Assembly (NCBI RefSeq): GCF_014646115.1
Contig: NZ_BMMV01000036.1
Location: forward strand, 1-61,330
From: Streptomyces camponoticapitis
GTDB taxonomy: Bacteria; Actinomycetota; Actinomycetes; Streptomycetales; Streptomycetaceae
Reading direction: 5' to 3'
DNA: 61,330 nt
A program made the translations under genes and the position numbers. Below, piece by piece: positions 16,291-25,071 of the stretch. Below the pieces are notes generated by a model. That model did not search any database and was not told the DNA's origin. It was given only the letters and a program-made list of their open reading frames with translations. How positions within the stretch are numbered: position 1 is the first letter of the stretch; every line of letters starts with the position of its first letter.

Positions 16291-16827
16291 TTACGGGCGC
16301 GGGCGGAGTCCGTCGAGGATGAGCGCGAGCATGTGGGGAGCCCTGTCCGTGGGGCTGGAAGGGGCGCGCCAGAGGGCGCCGGTGAGTTGGAGGAAGTCTC
16401 CTGGGTTGGCGTCTGGGCGGATGCTTTCGTCCTTCTTGCCTGCGTCGAGGAGTTCTGTGATGGCGGCGATGACCGGTCCGTAGCTCTGCTGGCTGATCGC
16501 CTGGTGCGCTCCCGGACCGAGAGCGTCGCCGAGGCCGTGCTTTCTGCGCATGGCCTCGACGAGGTCGGTCGTCCAGTCGCGGAGCGCCTCCAGCGGAGGC
16601 ATCTGGGCCAGCAGGTCGGGCACGGTGCCGACGATGCGTGCCACTTCGTCCTGGTATACGGCCAGGACCAGCGACTCGCGAGTGGGGAAGTTGCGGTACA
16701 GGGTGCCCGCGCCGACTCCGGCGCGCTGGGCGATCTGGTTCATCGACGTGGCGCCGTCCGCCGCGAGCGCTTCGCGTGCGGCGGCGAGGATGCGCGCCCT
16801 GTTCTCACGGGCGTCTGACCGGACCAT
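16291..16827 (-). CDS. TetR-family transcriptional repressor
   Basis: A 178-residue TetR regulator: helix-turn-helix SMNQIAQRAGVGAGTLYRNF (residues 30-50) and a C-terminal ligand domain containing LEALRDWTTDLVEAMRRKHG. ATG 16827 has GGGAGG four bases upstream and is preferred over ATG 16839. It is divergent from the aldo/keto reductase operon across two palindromic operators, and probably represses both directions until an inducer, perhaps an aldehyde or ketone substrate, binds. Confidence 0.85.
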   Translation of the reverse strand: MVRSDARENRARILAAAREALAADGATSMNQIAQRAGVGAGTLYRNFPTRESLVLAVYQDEVARIVGTVPDLLAQMPPLEALRDWTTDLVEAMRRKHGLGDALGPGAHQAISQQSYGPVIAAITELLDAGKKDESIRPDANPGDFLQLTGALWRAPSSPTDRAPHMLALILDGLRPRP

Positions 16828-16843
16828 GGGGCCTCCCATTGCT

Positions 16844-16888
16844 AAGTGGAGAGTTCTCCACTACCGTATGCGGGGAGCTCTCCACTTA
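16844..16888. promoter_or_regulatory. Paired TetR operators
   Basis: The spacer between the TetR and reductase genes contains AAGTGGAGAGTTCTCCACT (16844-16862), with a perfect GTGGAGA/TCTCCAC dyad, and a second half-conserved site GGGGAGCTCTCCACTTA (16872-16888). They cover the likely promoters of both divergent genes, ending 14 bases before ATG 16903. Confidence 0.7.
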
Positions 16889-16902
16889 CTTTAAGGAGCG
16901 TC

Positions 16903-17952
16903 ATGCGTTACATCAAGCTCGGCACCACAGGCCTCGACGTGTCCCCGGTCGCGATCGGCGCGATGTCTTACGGCGAACCCGACCGCGGGCACCCCGTCTG
17001 GTCGCAGGGTGAACAGGACGCACGCCCGCTCATCAAGCACGCGCTGGAGGCCGGGATCAACTTCTTCGACACCGCCAACATCTACTCCAACGGTTCCAGC
17101 GAGGAGATTCTCGGCCGGGCACTCCAGGACTTCGCGGACCGTGACGCGGTGGTGATCGCCACGAAGCTGCGTCATCCGACGCGGCTGGGACCCAACGGTC
17201 GCGGCCTGTCGCGCAAGGTGATCATGACCGAGGTCGACCACTCGCTGCGCCGCCTGGGCACCGACTACATCGACCTCTACCAGGTCCACCGCAACGACCA
17301 CTCCACCCCTTGGGAGGAGACCCTCGAAGCGCTCAGCGACCTCGTGAAGGCCGGCAAGGTCCGCTACCTCGGCGCGTCGTCCATGCACGCGTGGGAGTTC
17401 GCGAAGGCGCTGCGCCTGCAGAGGCAGAACGGCTGGGTGCGGTTCGTGTCCATGCAGGACCACTACAACCTGCTCGCCCGTGAGGAAGAGCGGGAGATGC
17501 ACCCACTGTGCCTGGACGAGGGCGTCGGCACGATCATCTGGTCGCCGCTGGCGCGGGGCCGCCTCACCCGCGCCTGGGACGACGCCCGCTCGACGGTACG
17601 CTCCGAGACCGACGGCGCCTACGCGGACCTGCTCTACTCGCCCGCCGAGGAAGCGTCCAACCACGCGATCGTCGACGCCGTCGGGAAGGTCGCCGCCGCG
17701 CACGGCGTCAGCCGCGCGCGGATCGCCCTCGCCTGGCTGCGCCACCAGCCCGTCGTCACCGCCCCGCTGGTCGGTGCCGGCTCGATCCTGCAGATCGACG
17801 ACGCCGTGGCTTCGCTGGACGTCGAACTGACCGACGACGAGCTGCGCGCCTTGGAGGCCCCGTACACCCCCCGCTACGACTGGCAGGGAGTCTCGGACGA
17901 AGCCGAGATGGAGGCCATCCGCCAGCGCGTGCCCGGAATGGCTCTCGCATGA
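16903..17952 (+). CDS. Aldo/keto reductase
   Basis: A 349-residue NADPH-dependent oxidoreductase of the AKR superfamily, YghZ/Tas-like subgroup. The catalytic tetrad is visible: Asp and Tyr in NFFDTANIYSNG (near 50-55), Lys in VIATKLRHPT (near 82) and His in DLYQVHRND (near 125). The cofactor region IALAWLRHQPVVTAPLVGAG lies near residue 280. AAGGAG precedes ATG 16903 by eight bases. Its stop overlaps the DUF998 start (ATGA), so the two are coupled, and the adjacent TetR site implies induction by a carbonyl compound. Confidence 0.9.
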   Translation: MRYIKLGTTGLDVSPVAIGAMSYGEPDRGHPVWSQGEQDARPLIKHALEAGINFFDTANIYSNGSSEEILGRALQDFADRDAVVIATKLRHPTRLGPNGRGLSRKVIMTEVDHSLRRLGTDYIDLYQVHRNDHSTPWEETLEALSDLVKAGKVRYLGASSMHAWEFAKALRLQRQNGWVRFVSMQDHYNLLAREEEREMHPLCLDEGVGTIIWSPLARGRLTRAWDDARSTVRSETDGAYADLLYSPAEEASNHAIVDAVGKVAAAHGVSRARIALAWLRHQPVVTAPLVGAGSILQIDDAVASLDVELTDDELRALEAPYTPRYDWQGVSDEAEMEAIRQRVPGMALA

Positions 17953-18668
17953 ACCCCATCATCCGCTCCGGTCCTGCTGCCCGCGCCGGAGCCCTCCTCA
18001 TCCTTCTTGGCCCGCTCGTGTCCTGGGTCGCGGAGTTCATCACCGCGGCCGCATGGCACGACCCGGCATACTCTCCCCTGTACAACTGGGTCAGCCACCT
18101 CGGTCTGACCGGCCCGCCGCAGACCGCATTCGGACAGGTCGCCCACTCCCCCCTCGGTGCGGTCATGGACACCGGCTGGGTTATCTACGGCACCCTCCTG
18201 ATCATCGGCACGTTCCTCGTGTTCGACCCGCGCGAGGGCGCCCGCCCGATCATCATCATGAGCCTCGCCGTCCTCGCCGGTGTCGGAGTCTCGCTCGTCG
18301 GCATCTTCCAGGGCTCCAACGCCAACATCGACAACGGCCTGATCGCCTTCCACACCTTCGGCGCGCAAGGCGTCATGCTCGCCGGCAACATCATGGCGAT
18401 CGCCGTCGGAACCAGCGGAACCCGCGTCGGCCTGAGCCGGGGCCGGTCGATCGCGAGCACCGCGCTCGGCACCACCGGACTGATCGCATTCCCCCTCTTC
18501 ATGTCCAACGTGTTCACCGGCTGGATGTGGAACATCGGGCTGTTCGAGCGCACCGTCATCTACCCCATCATGATCGGCCACGCGCTCCTCGGAAGCAGCG
18601 TGGCCGCCGCCCAACGCCACCGTGCGACGCACCGGTCGGCGCCTGTCACCGTACGAATCCAGAGCTGA
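17949..18668 (+). CDS. DUF998-family integral membrane protein
   Basis: A 239-residue protein with about six predicted membrane helices, beginning RAGALLILLGPLVSWVAEF, then VIYGTLLIIGTFLVF, IIIMSLAVLAGVGVSLVGIF and, near the C-terminus, TVIYPIMIGHALLGSSVAAA. The conserved DUF998 segments YNWVSHLG and SNANIDNGLIAFHTFGA are present. Function in the family is unknown. It overlaps the reductase gene by four bases and is followed after 11 bases by the epimerase-like gene, so all three form one operon. Confidence 0.82.
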   Translation: MNPIIRSGPAARAGALLILLGPLVSWVAEFITAAAWHDPAYSPLYNWVSHLGLTGPPQTAFGQVAHSPLGAVMDTGWVIYGTLLIIGTFLVFDPREGARPIIIMSLAVLAGVGVSLVGIFQGSNANIDNGLIAFHTFGAQGVMLAGNIMAIAVGTSGTRVGLSRGRSIASTALGTTGLIAFPLFMSNVFTGWMWNIGLFERTVIYPIMIGHALLGSSVAAAQRHRATHRSAPVTVRIQS

Positions 18669-18679
18669 AGGAGAGACAG

Positions 18680-19714
18680 ATGGCCCAGGTACTGGTCACC
18701 GGAGGAACCGGCTTCATCGGGAGCTGGTGCATCCAGGCCCTGCTGGATGCCCGGCATACCGTCCGCACCACGGTCCGTGACCTGAGGCGCGAACCGGAGC
18801 TGCGCTCTTGGCTGCATGAGGCCACGCCGTTCGACGACGACCGCCTCACGGTCGTACGCGCCGACCTCGAACAGCCCGAGGGCTGGGATGCTGCCGCCGC
18901 CGGCTGCGACTTCGTCCTCCACGTCGCCTCGCCGACGCTGCGTCATACACCGGCGAACGACGACGAACTGGTGGTCCCGGCACGCGAGGGCGTCCTGCGG
19001 GTGCTGCGCGCCGCCCGTGACTCCGGTGTGCGCCGGGTCGTCCTCACCAGTGCATTCGGCGCCATCGGGATCGGGCACCCCCCGCGCTCGACCCCATTCA
19101 CCGAACAGGACTGGACAAACATCGACAGCGACATCCCGCCCTACCAGCGCTCCAAGACACTCGCCGAACGCGCCGCCTGGCAGTTCGTCAAGGACGAAGG
19201 CGGCGGCCTGGAACTGGCAGCGGTCCACCCCGTGGGGGTCCTTGGACCCTTGCTCGGCCTGGACGACCCGCCATCCCTGCGGCTGGTCCGCCGAATGCTC
19301 GAAGGAAAAGTTCCCGCGTGCCCTCCCTTCGGGATGGGCTTCGTCGACGTACGCGACGTCGCGGATCTACACTTGCGCGCGATGACCAATCCTGCAGCCG
19401 TCGGCGAACGCTTCCTGGCGACCGCCGGGCACAGCCTGCGCGTCATCGACATCGCACGCATTCTGCGTGACCGCATCGGCGAGCGCGCCTCGAAGGCCCC
19501 GTCCCGTGAACTCCCCGTGTGGCTCGCACGCACCCTCAGCATCGTCAACCCGGAACTGCGACTGCTCAGGCATCAGCTCGGCCGGGATCTCGACGTCACA
19601 AGCGCCAAGGCGGAGCAGCTCCTCGGATGGCGAGCGCGCCCCATCGAGGACACCATCCAGGACACCGCCGAGAGCCTCCTCGCCCACGGCATCGGCACAA
19701 AAGCCGACTCGTAA
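18680..19714 (+). CDS. NAD-dependent epimerase/dihydroflavonol-reductase-like protein
   Basis: A 344-residue extended short-chain dehydrogenase. The Rossmann motif VTGGTGFIGSW lies at residues 6-16, the region DFVLHVASPT follows, a serine is found in VVLTSAFGAIG, and the active-site Tyr-x-x-x-Lys is YQRSKTLAE near 155. The sequence resembles aldehyde reductases and dihydroflavonol 4-reductases. GAAGGAGAG stands before ATG 18680. As the third gene of the TetR-controlled operon it probably reduces or oxidises a carbonyl substrate together with the aldo/keto reductase. Confidence 0.85.
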   Translation: MAQVLVTGGTGFIGSWCIQALLDARHTVRTTVRDLRREPELRSWLHEATPFDDDRLTVVRADLEQPEGWDAAAAGCDFVLHVASPTLRHTPANDDELVVPAREGVLRVLRAARDSGVRRVVLTSAFGAIGIGHPPRSTPFTEQDWTNIDSDIPPYQRSKTLAERAAWQFVKDEGGGLELAAVHPVGVLGPLLGLDDPPSLRLVRRMLEGKVPACPPFGMGFVDVRDVADLHLRAMTNPAAVGERFLATAGHSLRVIDIARILRDRIGERASKAPSRELPVWLARTLSIVNPELRLLRHQLGRDLDVTSAKAEQLLGWRARPIEDTIQDTAESLLAHGIGTKADS

Positions 19715-20212
19715 CCGACCGCCGCGGCAGTCCTCCACCAGCCCTACGCCGCACGCTCCTCGGCCCCCACCTCGCGCCAGCCGCACTCGCTCGCGCGGCC
19801 CACAGGAAGTGAAGAAGGTCCGCAAGTCCCCTTGCATCGCGCGGCCTGGGTATTCCACGGCGAGTGCGCCAACCACACCAAGAAGTACCGGTTGAACGGC
19901 ACATCGTACGTAGCGGTCGGCCGAACAAGAAAGGCTGGCCCCCGCCATCCCACCCTCGTCGAGCTTCGCCTCCATGGACGAGCGCCACGGCGGCCAGCAC
20001 GGCCGGGCCGAGTTCGTGCAGTACCCGACCCGATCACCGACATCCGTGACCTGTGTCGGGGCCGCTTCAGCAGCAAAGAAGTCCGCGCCAGAAAGGCTGT
20101 CCGTCGCCTCCACCGCGGTTCGGCCACGAAGGCCACCGAGTACCTCGCCGCACGCGCCGTCGAGGCTCTGGCGTCCCCCGTCGACCCGCGCAAATCCGGT
20201 TCCCCGGTCCAA
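19715..20212. other. Degraded stretch without a recognisable gene
   Basis: About 500 bp between the epimerase-like gene and the primase remnant. Short plus-strand runs such as WVFHGECANHTKKYRLNG and RRLHRGSATKATEYLAARAV look protein-like but have no start, no family match I can name and several frame changes. Probably plasmid-derived debris. Confidence 0.35.
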
Positions 20213-20910
20213 CTCGTTGGTGCGGACGGTGGCGGGTCCGGTGAGGGGGCCGCAGGTTTCGAGGTAGAGCTGGGCGCCGTGGATGAGCCACGTGAGGATG
20301 CCGGGGCCTTCGCTCTCGACGAGTTCCTTGGCCAGGTTGTCGATCTTGCGTGAGGCGGGGACGACGCGGTCGAAGTGGATCAGGCGGATCCGGCGCCAGA
20401 AGGCGTGGCCGCCGGTGCCGACTTCGGGGCGGTGGTTGCCGAGGGGCCAGAGTTTGTGGGTGGGCTTGAAGTTGAAGAAGTTCTGCCGCATGCGGCGGGC
20501 CATGATGCGGTCGCCGCCGGTGAGGAGTTGCCGCGGGATTCGTCGAACTTGTCCTTGGGCTTCAGCTCGGAGCACACGACGATGCGGCGGCCGTGGAGTT
20601 CGGTGAGTTCGGTGGAGTGCTCGGAGAACTTGCCCTTCTCCATGAGGAAGCCGGGCGGGCCGCTTGGGCGTAGTCGCCGAGGATCTGTGTCATGACATCG
20701 AGCAGGACGGACTTGCCGTTGGCCCCGGTGGCGTAGAGGAAGGGCAGGACCTGGGCGCCGATACCGCTGGTGACGGAGTAGCCGAGCAGCAGGTGAAGGA
20801 AGCGGATGGTCTCCTCGCCCTTGGCGTCGTCGCCGAAGGTGTCGTGGAGGAAACGGAGCCAGCGCACCGCCTGCGCCCTGGTCGCCGATCCGCTGGCCGA
20901 CATGGGAGCC
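20213..20910 (-). pseudogene. Phage/plasmid DNA primase-helicase (P4-type), C-terminal remnant
   Basis: Three frames rebuild the superfamily 3 helicase part of a P4/D5-type primase. The first has VRWLRFLHDTFGDDAKGEET and LLGYSVTSGIGAQVLPFLYA leading to Walker A TGANGKSVLLD. The second has PPGFLMEKGKFSEHSTELTE and RIVVCSELKPKDKFDE. The third has LLTGGDRIMARRMRQNFFNF and PTHKLWPLGNHRPEVGTGG. Shifts lie near 20680 and 20540. The N-terminal primase domain is missing and the end fades near 20213. It is a relic of a plasmid or prophage replication gene. Confidence 0.7.
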
Positions 20911-21000
20911 CACCAGCCCTACGTGCTGACGTCACATGGGGACATCCTGATCGACCGGCTCGGCGACTTCCGCAGCGACGTGACGGGCTGGGACGGGTAG
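20896..21000 (+). pseudogene. Short C-terminal fragment of an unknown protein
   Basis: One plus-strand frame reads LADMGAHQPYVLTSHGDILI then DRLGDFRSDVTGWDG before TAG 20998. The composition looks like a genuine protein end rather than an out-of-frame shadow, but I cannot name the family. It abuts the truncated start of the primase remnant. Confidence 0.25.
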
Positions 21001-21050
21001 AACCGCCCTGTGGCGAGGACGCGAGGTTCCACCGGAGTGACCCCCGGCCC

Positions 21051-21087
21051 AGGTGTGTTCTCTCGGATCCTCGGAGGGAACACACCT
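21051..21087. terminator. Hairpin with 10-bp perfect stem
   Basis: AGGTGTGTTC (21051-21060) pairs perfectly with GAACACACCT (21078-21087) around a 17-base loop. No T-run follows. It lies in a gene-free gap before the chimeric AraC/IPT/YVTN gene and may end transcription or be a relic of an element end. Confidence 0.4.
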
Positions 21088-21264
21088 TGCTCGTACAAAC
21101 AGCAGAAGGCCCGGCCCCGGGCATTCGTGGCCCAGGGTCGCGGCATGCGTCTGCGCCCTCTTTGCCAGCGCGTTCTGCCTGAGTGCGTCATCCGCTGCTC
21201 GTGTGTGTATCCGTGGCTGCTGTACCTCTGCCGTGTCCTTATCGGGGAGGCTGGAGGGGGCGGC

Positions 21265-21861
21265 ATGCTGATTGAGACGGTGTTCCGGAGAGATGACGTG
21301 CCGGTGGCGGACCGGTTCGACTGCTGGCGTGAACTGATCAGCCAGACGCATGCTCCGCTGGAACTTCACAGTGACCACCGGGCGGATTTCCGTGCTTCTC
21401 AGCGCCTGCTGGACCTTGGTGCCGTGGGCGTCACTTTCAACGGGGTGTCGGCCACCGGGGTCACCGTTAACCCGGCGGGAACGTCGCTGACGGGTAACAC
21501 GCCGGTCGGCACCCCGGGCAACGCGACCATCCAGGTCGGCACCCCGGGCAACGCGACCATCCAGGTCACCACCCCGGGTGGCAGTGCGACAGTTCCCGGC
21601 GGATTCACCTACGTCCTGCGGCGCGTCTACGTCACCAACGCCTTCTCGAACAGCGTCTCGGTGATCAGCACCGCCACCAACGCCGTCCTCACCACCATCA
21701 CCGTCGGCAACAACCCGAGTGGGCTCGCCGTCTCCCCGAACGACACCCGCGCCTACGTCACCAACAGCGGCTCCAACACCGTGTCGGTGATCACCATCGC
21801 CACCAACACCACCAGCTCCATCACCGCCGGCACTGGCCCGTTCGGCGTGGCAGCCGCCTGA
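21265..21861 (+). CDS. Chimeric ORF: AraC-regulator N-terminus fused to IPT/TIG and YVTN repeats
   Basis: An uninterrupted 198-codon frame from ATG 21265, with GGAGGGGG just upstream. Residues 1-53 (MLIETVFRRDDVPVADRFDC...RLLDLGAV) match the N-terminus of AraC-type regulators. The frame then switches without a stop to an IPT/TIG-like immunoglobulin segment with ATGVTVNPAGTSLTGNTPVG and a 30-bp unit repeated exactly twice (21508-21537, 21538-21567). YVTN beta-propeller repeats follow: RRVYVTNAFSNSVSVIS and TRAYVTNSGSNTVSVIT. Neither parent is complete: no helix-turn-helix, no signal peptide and only two propeller blades. It is probably an accidental fusion of two gene fragments, but it remains open and has a strong ribosome site. 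Confidence 0.55.
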   Translation: MLIETVFRRDDVPVADRFDCWRELISQTHAPLELHSDHRADFRASQRLLDLGAVGVTFNGVSATGVTVNPAGTSLTGNTPVGTPGNATIQVGTPGNATIQVTTPGGSATVPGGFTYVLRRVYVTNAFSNSVSVISTATNAVLTTITVGNNPSGLAVSPNDTRAYVTNSGSNTVSVITIATNTTSSITAGTGPFGVAAA

Positions 21862-22087
21862 CCGCCCGACGCGGACGACCCCCGCGAAAGCGACACGAGA
21901 CCCCTAACTGCGTCGGTCAACATCTGACACCTCCAGGCAGGGCAGGCCTGACTGACGGCCGCGTTCCCTACACAAAGCGGTCAGTGGCCGTCCGGGGTGA
22001 TCGGCACTGGCACCGCCCATTTCACGCCGAACTTCGCGAGGGCGAACCTGCTCGGCATCACCCCGAAGCCCGCCCGGAAAAGGCACC

Positions 22088-22261
22088 GCGCAGGGCTCCG
22101 GACCGGGGAAGACCCGCTGGGTCGTCGAGCGGACCTTCGCCTGGCTCCACGAGTTCAAGCGACTCCGGATCCGCTTCGAGAGACATGCCGACCTCCACCT
22201 CGGACTCCGCCACCTCGCCTGCGGCATCATCTGCTTGAGACGACTCCGAACCTCATTCTGA
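22088..22261 (+). pseudogene. IS5-family transposase, C-terminal fragment
   Basis: The frame reads RWVVERTFAWLHEFKRLRIR, FERHADLHLGLRHLACGIIC and stops at 22261. This is the end of an IS5-family DDE transposase with the catalytic Glu in VVERTF. The other two catalytic Asp residues are absent. A partial DUF317-like copy begins immediately after the stop. Confidence 0.6.
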
Positions 22262-22706
22262 AACAATCAGTTAACACCGACACCGCATGGACCGAACGGA
22301 CCAGCGCACCCCTCACCGAACGCACTCTCACCACGGTCACCCGCCCGCTGACCGAATTCGGCTGGACCAGACCATCAACGGACACCACATCAACTGGCCC
22401 ACACCCCACGGCGAAACCGGCCTCCGCCTCCACCTCGCCGCCGCAGTCGGCGCAACCATCGTCCGCTCCAGCCCCATCTGGACCCTCTGGGGCGGCAACA
22501 CCACCGAACAGCCCGCCCGGACCATCGAAATCTCCCGCCACACCCCAGCAGCCGTGCCCCAGGGCCTCGCCTACGAACTCGCCCTCACCCACCCAGTACC
22601 CACCGCCCACGCACCGAAGGCGACCCGCAATGGACACGAAGCCCTTCGTACGGCGGCACGCACAGCACCGCCAACGGCTGCAGGCCACCCCATCCGGAGC
22701 AGGTAG
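22262..22706 (+). pseudogene. DUF317-like protein, C-terminal partial copy
   Basis: The first frame, TDTAWTERTSAPLTERTLTT then VTRPLTEFGWT, shifts near 22365 to INGHHINWPTPHGETGLRLH, WTLWGGNTTEQPARTIEISR and PAAVPQGLAYELALTH. This parallels the C-terminal third of the intact gene at 34589-35920 almost residue for residue. The copy has lost its N-terminal two thirds and carries at least one indel, marking a second, older plasmid-derived segment 13 kb from the first. Confidence 0.6.
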
Positions 22707-22892
22707 CCAGGCACCGACTAGGTGTAAAACTGACGGTGGTTATTGACAGGTGGGTCTCCCTCGTATCTAGGAGATCTGCATGCTGACCGAACGCGATCTA
22801 TCAAGGCGTGCTAAACACCGGCCAGACACCCTACGAACGACTCCGACAGAAGGCCCAGGCCCCACTGTCATAAGCCTCCGTCAGCTGCACAC

Positions 22893-23280
22893 CTAGGGCA
22901 GGCTCGGGCCTTGGTATCGAGGCGCCTCGGATAGGCCGGCTTCTTCCAGAGCGAGCCGCAGTACTTCGGCCATCGGGACGTCGACCGACTCGGGGGTGAG
23001 CATCGGCTCGGGCGCATCGCCGCGTATCACCTCGGTCATGTCGACCCCGTCAACCGTGAGGCCCCGGATCGGGTTGTGGTTGGTCCCGATCTCCATGACC
23101 TCGATCGATGGCGGGGACCAGGTGGTCGCGGACGAGGCGGACGAGGGGGTACTCGATCCGGTTGTGGTCGATGCCTTGGGCGTCGCACCAGTCGAGCCAG
23201 ACATCCGGATCATCGCCGTCGTTGAAGCCCCACTTGGACAGCAGGTCATAGCTGAACAGCGTGATGGTCGGCTCCGTCAT
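22893..23280 (-). pseudogene. Hypothetical actinomycete protein, one frameshift
   Basis: From ATG 23280 the frame reads MTEPTITLFSYDLLSKWGFN, DPDVWLDWCDAQGIDHNRIE and RLVRDHLVPAIDR; it then needs a shift near 23108 to continue VMEIGTNHNPIRGLTVDGVD and PMAEVLRLALEEAGL to the stop at 22893. The rebuilt product of about 128 residues resembles small plasmid/phage-associated hypothetical proteins of Streptomyces. It overlaps the upstream HTH gene by four bases (ATGA). Function unknown. Confidence 0.5.
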
Positions 23281-23522
23281 GCTCGGCATCGTCTCACCAT
23301 CTCCGGGTGGTCTTGAGCTTGGGCGCCCCGGTGCGGTTCCCCCCGCCCGAGTTGCAGGCGCGGTGCGCTGGCCGGGTTGAGGAGGCTGCCGCCGAGGGCG
23401 TGGCCTGCGGGGTCGTATCCGTGGCGGGTGAGGTGGCGGTGGATCCGTACATGGATGGTGCCGGGCTTGATTCCGGTGGCGGTTGACGCTGCGTAGGCGT
23501 CGGTGAGGACGGGCTGCTGCAT
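23277..23522 (-). CDS. Small helix-turn-helix-like protein
   Basis: An 81-residue frame starting at ATG 23522. Residues 1-35 (MQQPVLTDAYAASTATGIKP then GTIHVRIHRHLTRHGYDP) look like the helix-turn-helix found in small plasmid-encoded DNA-binding proteins, where a conserved lead helix is followed by a 'recognise and stack' helix. The C-terminal 30 residues look out of frame; an alternative frame ending NRTGAPKLKTTRRW may be original. It overlaps the following hypothetical gene. Confidence 0.45.
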   Translation of the reverse strand: MQQPVLTDAYAASTATGIKPGTIHVRIHRHLTRHGYDPAGHALGGSLLNPASAPRLQLGRGEPHRGAQAQDHPEMVRRCRA

Positions 23523-23542
23523 GGCTCCATGCTGAGTGAGCG

Positions 23543-23878
23543 CTACCAGCCATCCGGGTAGGTGGCCCACATCTTTTTGATGCTGTGTTCCAGATCCGGG
23601 CGGGTCGCGCCAATCAAGAAGAGCACGTACAGCATTCGGTCCAAGCCGCCGCGATCGTACAGGCGTCGTCCGATGGCGATGATCTCGGGCAGGTACCTGA
23701 GCGCTCTTTCACGGGTCTTGGCGAGTCTGATTAACCGGTGGGCCATGAATTCCGCGTAGCGGGGCGATCCGTCGTCCACCGGTATGCGCCGTGCTTTTCT
23801 AGGGCCGTAAGCCCACTCATGCAGCTTCTCTATCAAGATCAAGGCCCCTCTCCCAGGCGCTCGTTGTGCGGGTCCCAT
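23543..23878 (-). CDS. Hypothetical protein, helical
   Basis: A 111-residue frame. The body LILIEKLHEWAYGPRKARRI, AEFMAHRLIRLAKTRERALR and DRMLYVLFLIGATRPDLEHS is predicted helical and has normal amino acid composition, so it is probably real, with the true start near residue 13. I do not recognise a family. It precedes the HTH-like gene by 20 bases on the same strand, in the order of a small plasmid operon. Confidence 0.45.
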   Translation of the reverse strand: MGPAQRAPGRGALILIEKLHEWAYGPRKARRIPVDDGSPRYAEFMAHRLIRLAKTRERALRYLPEIIAIGRRLYDRGGLDRMLYVLFLIGATRPDLEHSIKKMWATYPDGW

Positions 23879-23925
23879 ACCGCAGGTTCTTCGCGTTCAC
23901 GCCCCGGTGCGGCAGGAAGACCATG

Positions 23926-23960
23926 AGGCCCCGCCGCACAATGAGTATGCGGCGGGGCCT
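23926..23960. terminator. Strong bidirectional-type terminator hairpin
   Basis: AGGCCCCGCCGCA (23926-23938) and TGCGGCGGGGCCT (23948-23960) form a perfect 13-bp GC-rich stem with a 9-base loop, CAATGAGTA. This is the usual shape of Streptomyces terminators without a T-run. It lies between the minus-strand hypothetical gene and the DUF4326 gene, and it argues against translation of the DUF4326 frame from 23907. Confidence 0.7.
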
Positions 23961-24032
23961 GGTTGGTCAGGGGCAGGGGAAGTGCGACGGCGGGTAGTGC
24001 CCGGCGGCGAAGACCTGCCCGGCGGGTGGTCG

Positions 24033-24347
24033 ATGGGCCAGTTCCTCCACCTCGACATCGCAGCCGGGACCGGCGCCGAGTTTCTCCCGGCCCGAATCAC
24101 CACCACCCCCGAGCGCATCCAGCGCAAGCACACAAAGGGCTGGACATCGAAAGGCGCCCGATACGTCGGCCGCGGCGCACGCTGGGACAACCCCAGCCGA
24201 GTCATCCGACGAGCCGACACCGGCGGCTGGCACGTCGAGCACGACAACGTCGGCAACGTCGGCGCATTCTCCAAGACCGAGGCGCACCGCTTCGCCGTCG
24301 ACGCCTACCGCGCCCACACTCCGACGCGGTCGGCGACAGCAGGGTGA
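24033..24347 (+). CDS. DUF4326-domain protein
   Basis: The frame contains ITTTPERIQRKHTKGWTSKG then ARYVGRGARWDNPSRVI, the hallmark of DUF4326 proteins carried by phages and plasmids, where the invariant P-x-R-[IV]-x-R and G-R-G-x-x-W-x-N-P residues form the core. The family usually ends with a cysteine motif (CWC-like) that is missing here, and the product of 104 residues is short. ATG 24033 is preferred because an upstream start would place a 13-bp hairpin inside the coding region. Role unknown. Confidence 0.55.
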   Translation: MGQFLHLDIAAGTGAEFLPARITTTPERIQRKHTKGWTSKGARYVGRGARWDNPSRVIRRADTGGWHVEHDNVGNVGAFSKTEAHRFAVDAYRAHTPTRSATAG

Positions 24348-24513
24348 GGGACAGGAGGTGACCGCGTGGCGCACGGGTGCGGACGAGCACCCTGCCGTTG
24401 CGCAGGTGGTCGCTCTCATAGACCCCGCCGGAGTGCGAGGCGTCTGCGGGAATGGTGGTGTGGGTGTGTCGGCGCGCGCCCGCGTCGTCCTCGCGAGGAA
24501 TTGTGGAGCAACG

Positions 24514-25071
24514 ATGACGGTGACGGGTTGGCGGAGTACACACGATCTGGGACTGGCGGTCTGGTTCGGCGGTGCGCTGATGGGCGCAGTCGCGGTCAAT
24601 CGTGCTGGTGAGGGCGAGGAAGCGGCCTCGACGGAGGGGGTGGCGGCGCACGGGTGGGCGTTGTGGGCCCCGGTGAACGCCATGGCCATCGCCGCGCACC
24701 TGGCCGGCGGTGCGGCAGTGCTGGCGGACAACGCCCCTCGGGTTGCCGCACAGAAAGGCGTGATGGCCACGACAGTCGCGAAACTGGCGGTCACCGCCGG
24801 GGCGCTGGCGGCAACCGCGTACAGCGGGGTCCTCGGCAGCAAGGTGAAACTGGCTGCCTCGCACAAGCCCAGCCACCGGGAGAAGGCCGAGCGGCATCCG
24901 ATCGACCTCGACTCGGCACGCCGGCAACTGAAGATCGCCCAGTGGGCAGTACCCGCGCTGACCGGAACCCTGGTCATCCTCAACGCCTGGCAGGGCGAAC
25001 AGCAACGTCCGGCCGAGCAGGCAGGCGGCATCCTCGAACGGGCGCGCCGCATGGCCGACCTCGCCAGCTGA
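24514..25071 (+). CDS. Hypothetical four-helix membrane protein
   Basis: A 185-residue protein with predicted helices at about 12-28 (GLAVWFGGALMGAVAV), 48-70 (WALWAPVNAMAIAAHLAGGA), 82-100 (VAKLAVTAGALAATAYSG) and 140-158 (AQWAVPALTGTLVILNAW). A GGAG site precedes ATG 24514 by seven bases; the longer upstream frame lacks such a site. Proteins of this layout are common and uncharacterised in Streptomyces. No genetic partner is evident. Confidence 0.65.
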   Translation: MTVTGWRSTHDLGLAVWFGGALMGAVAVNRAGEGEEAASTEGVAAHGWALWAPVNAMAIAAHLAGGAAVLADNAPRVAAQKGVMATTVAKLAVTAGALAATAYSGVLGSKVKLAASHKPSHREKAERHPIDLDSARRQLKIAQWAVPALTGTLVILNAWQGEQQRPAEQAGGILERARRMADLAS

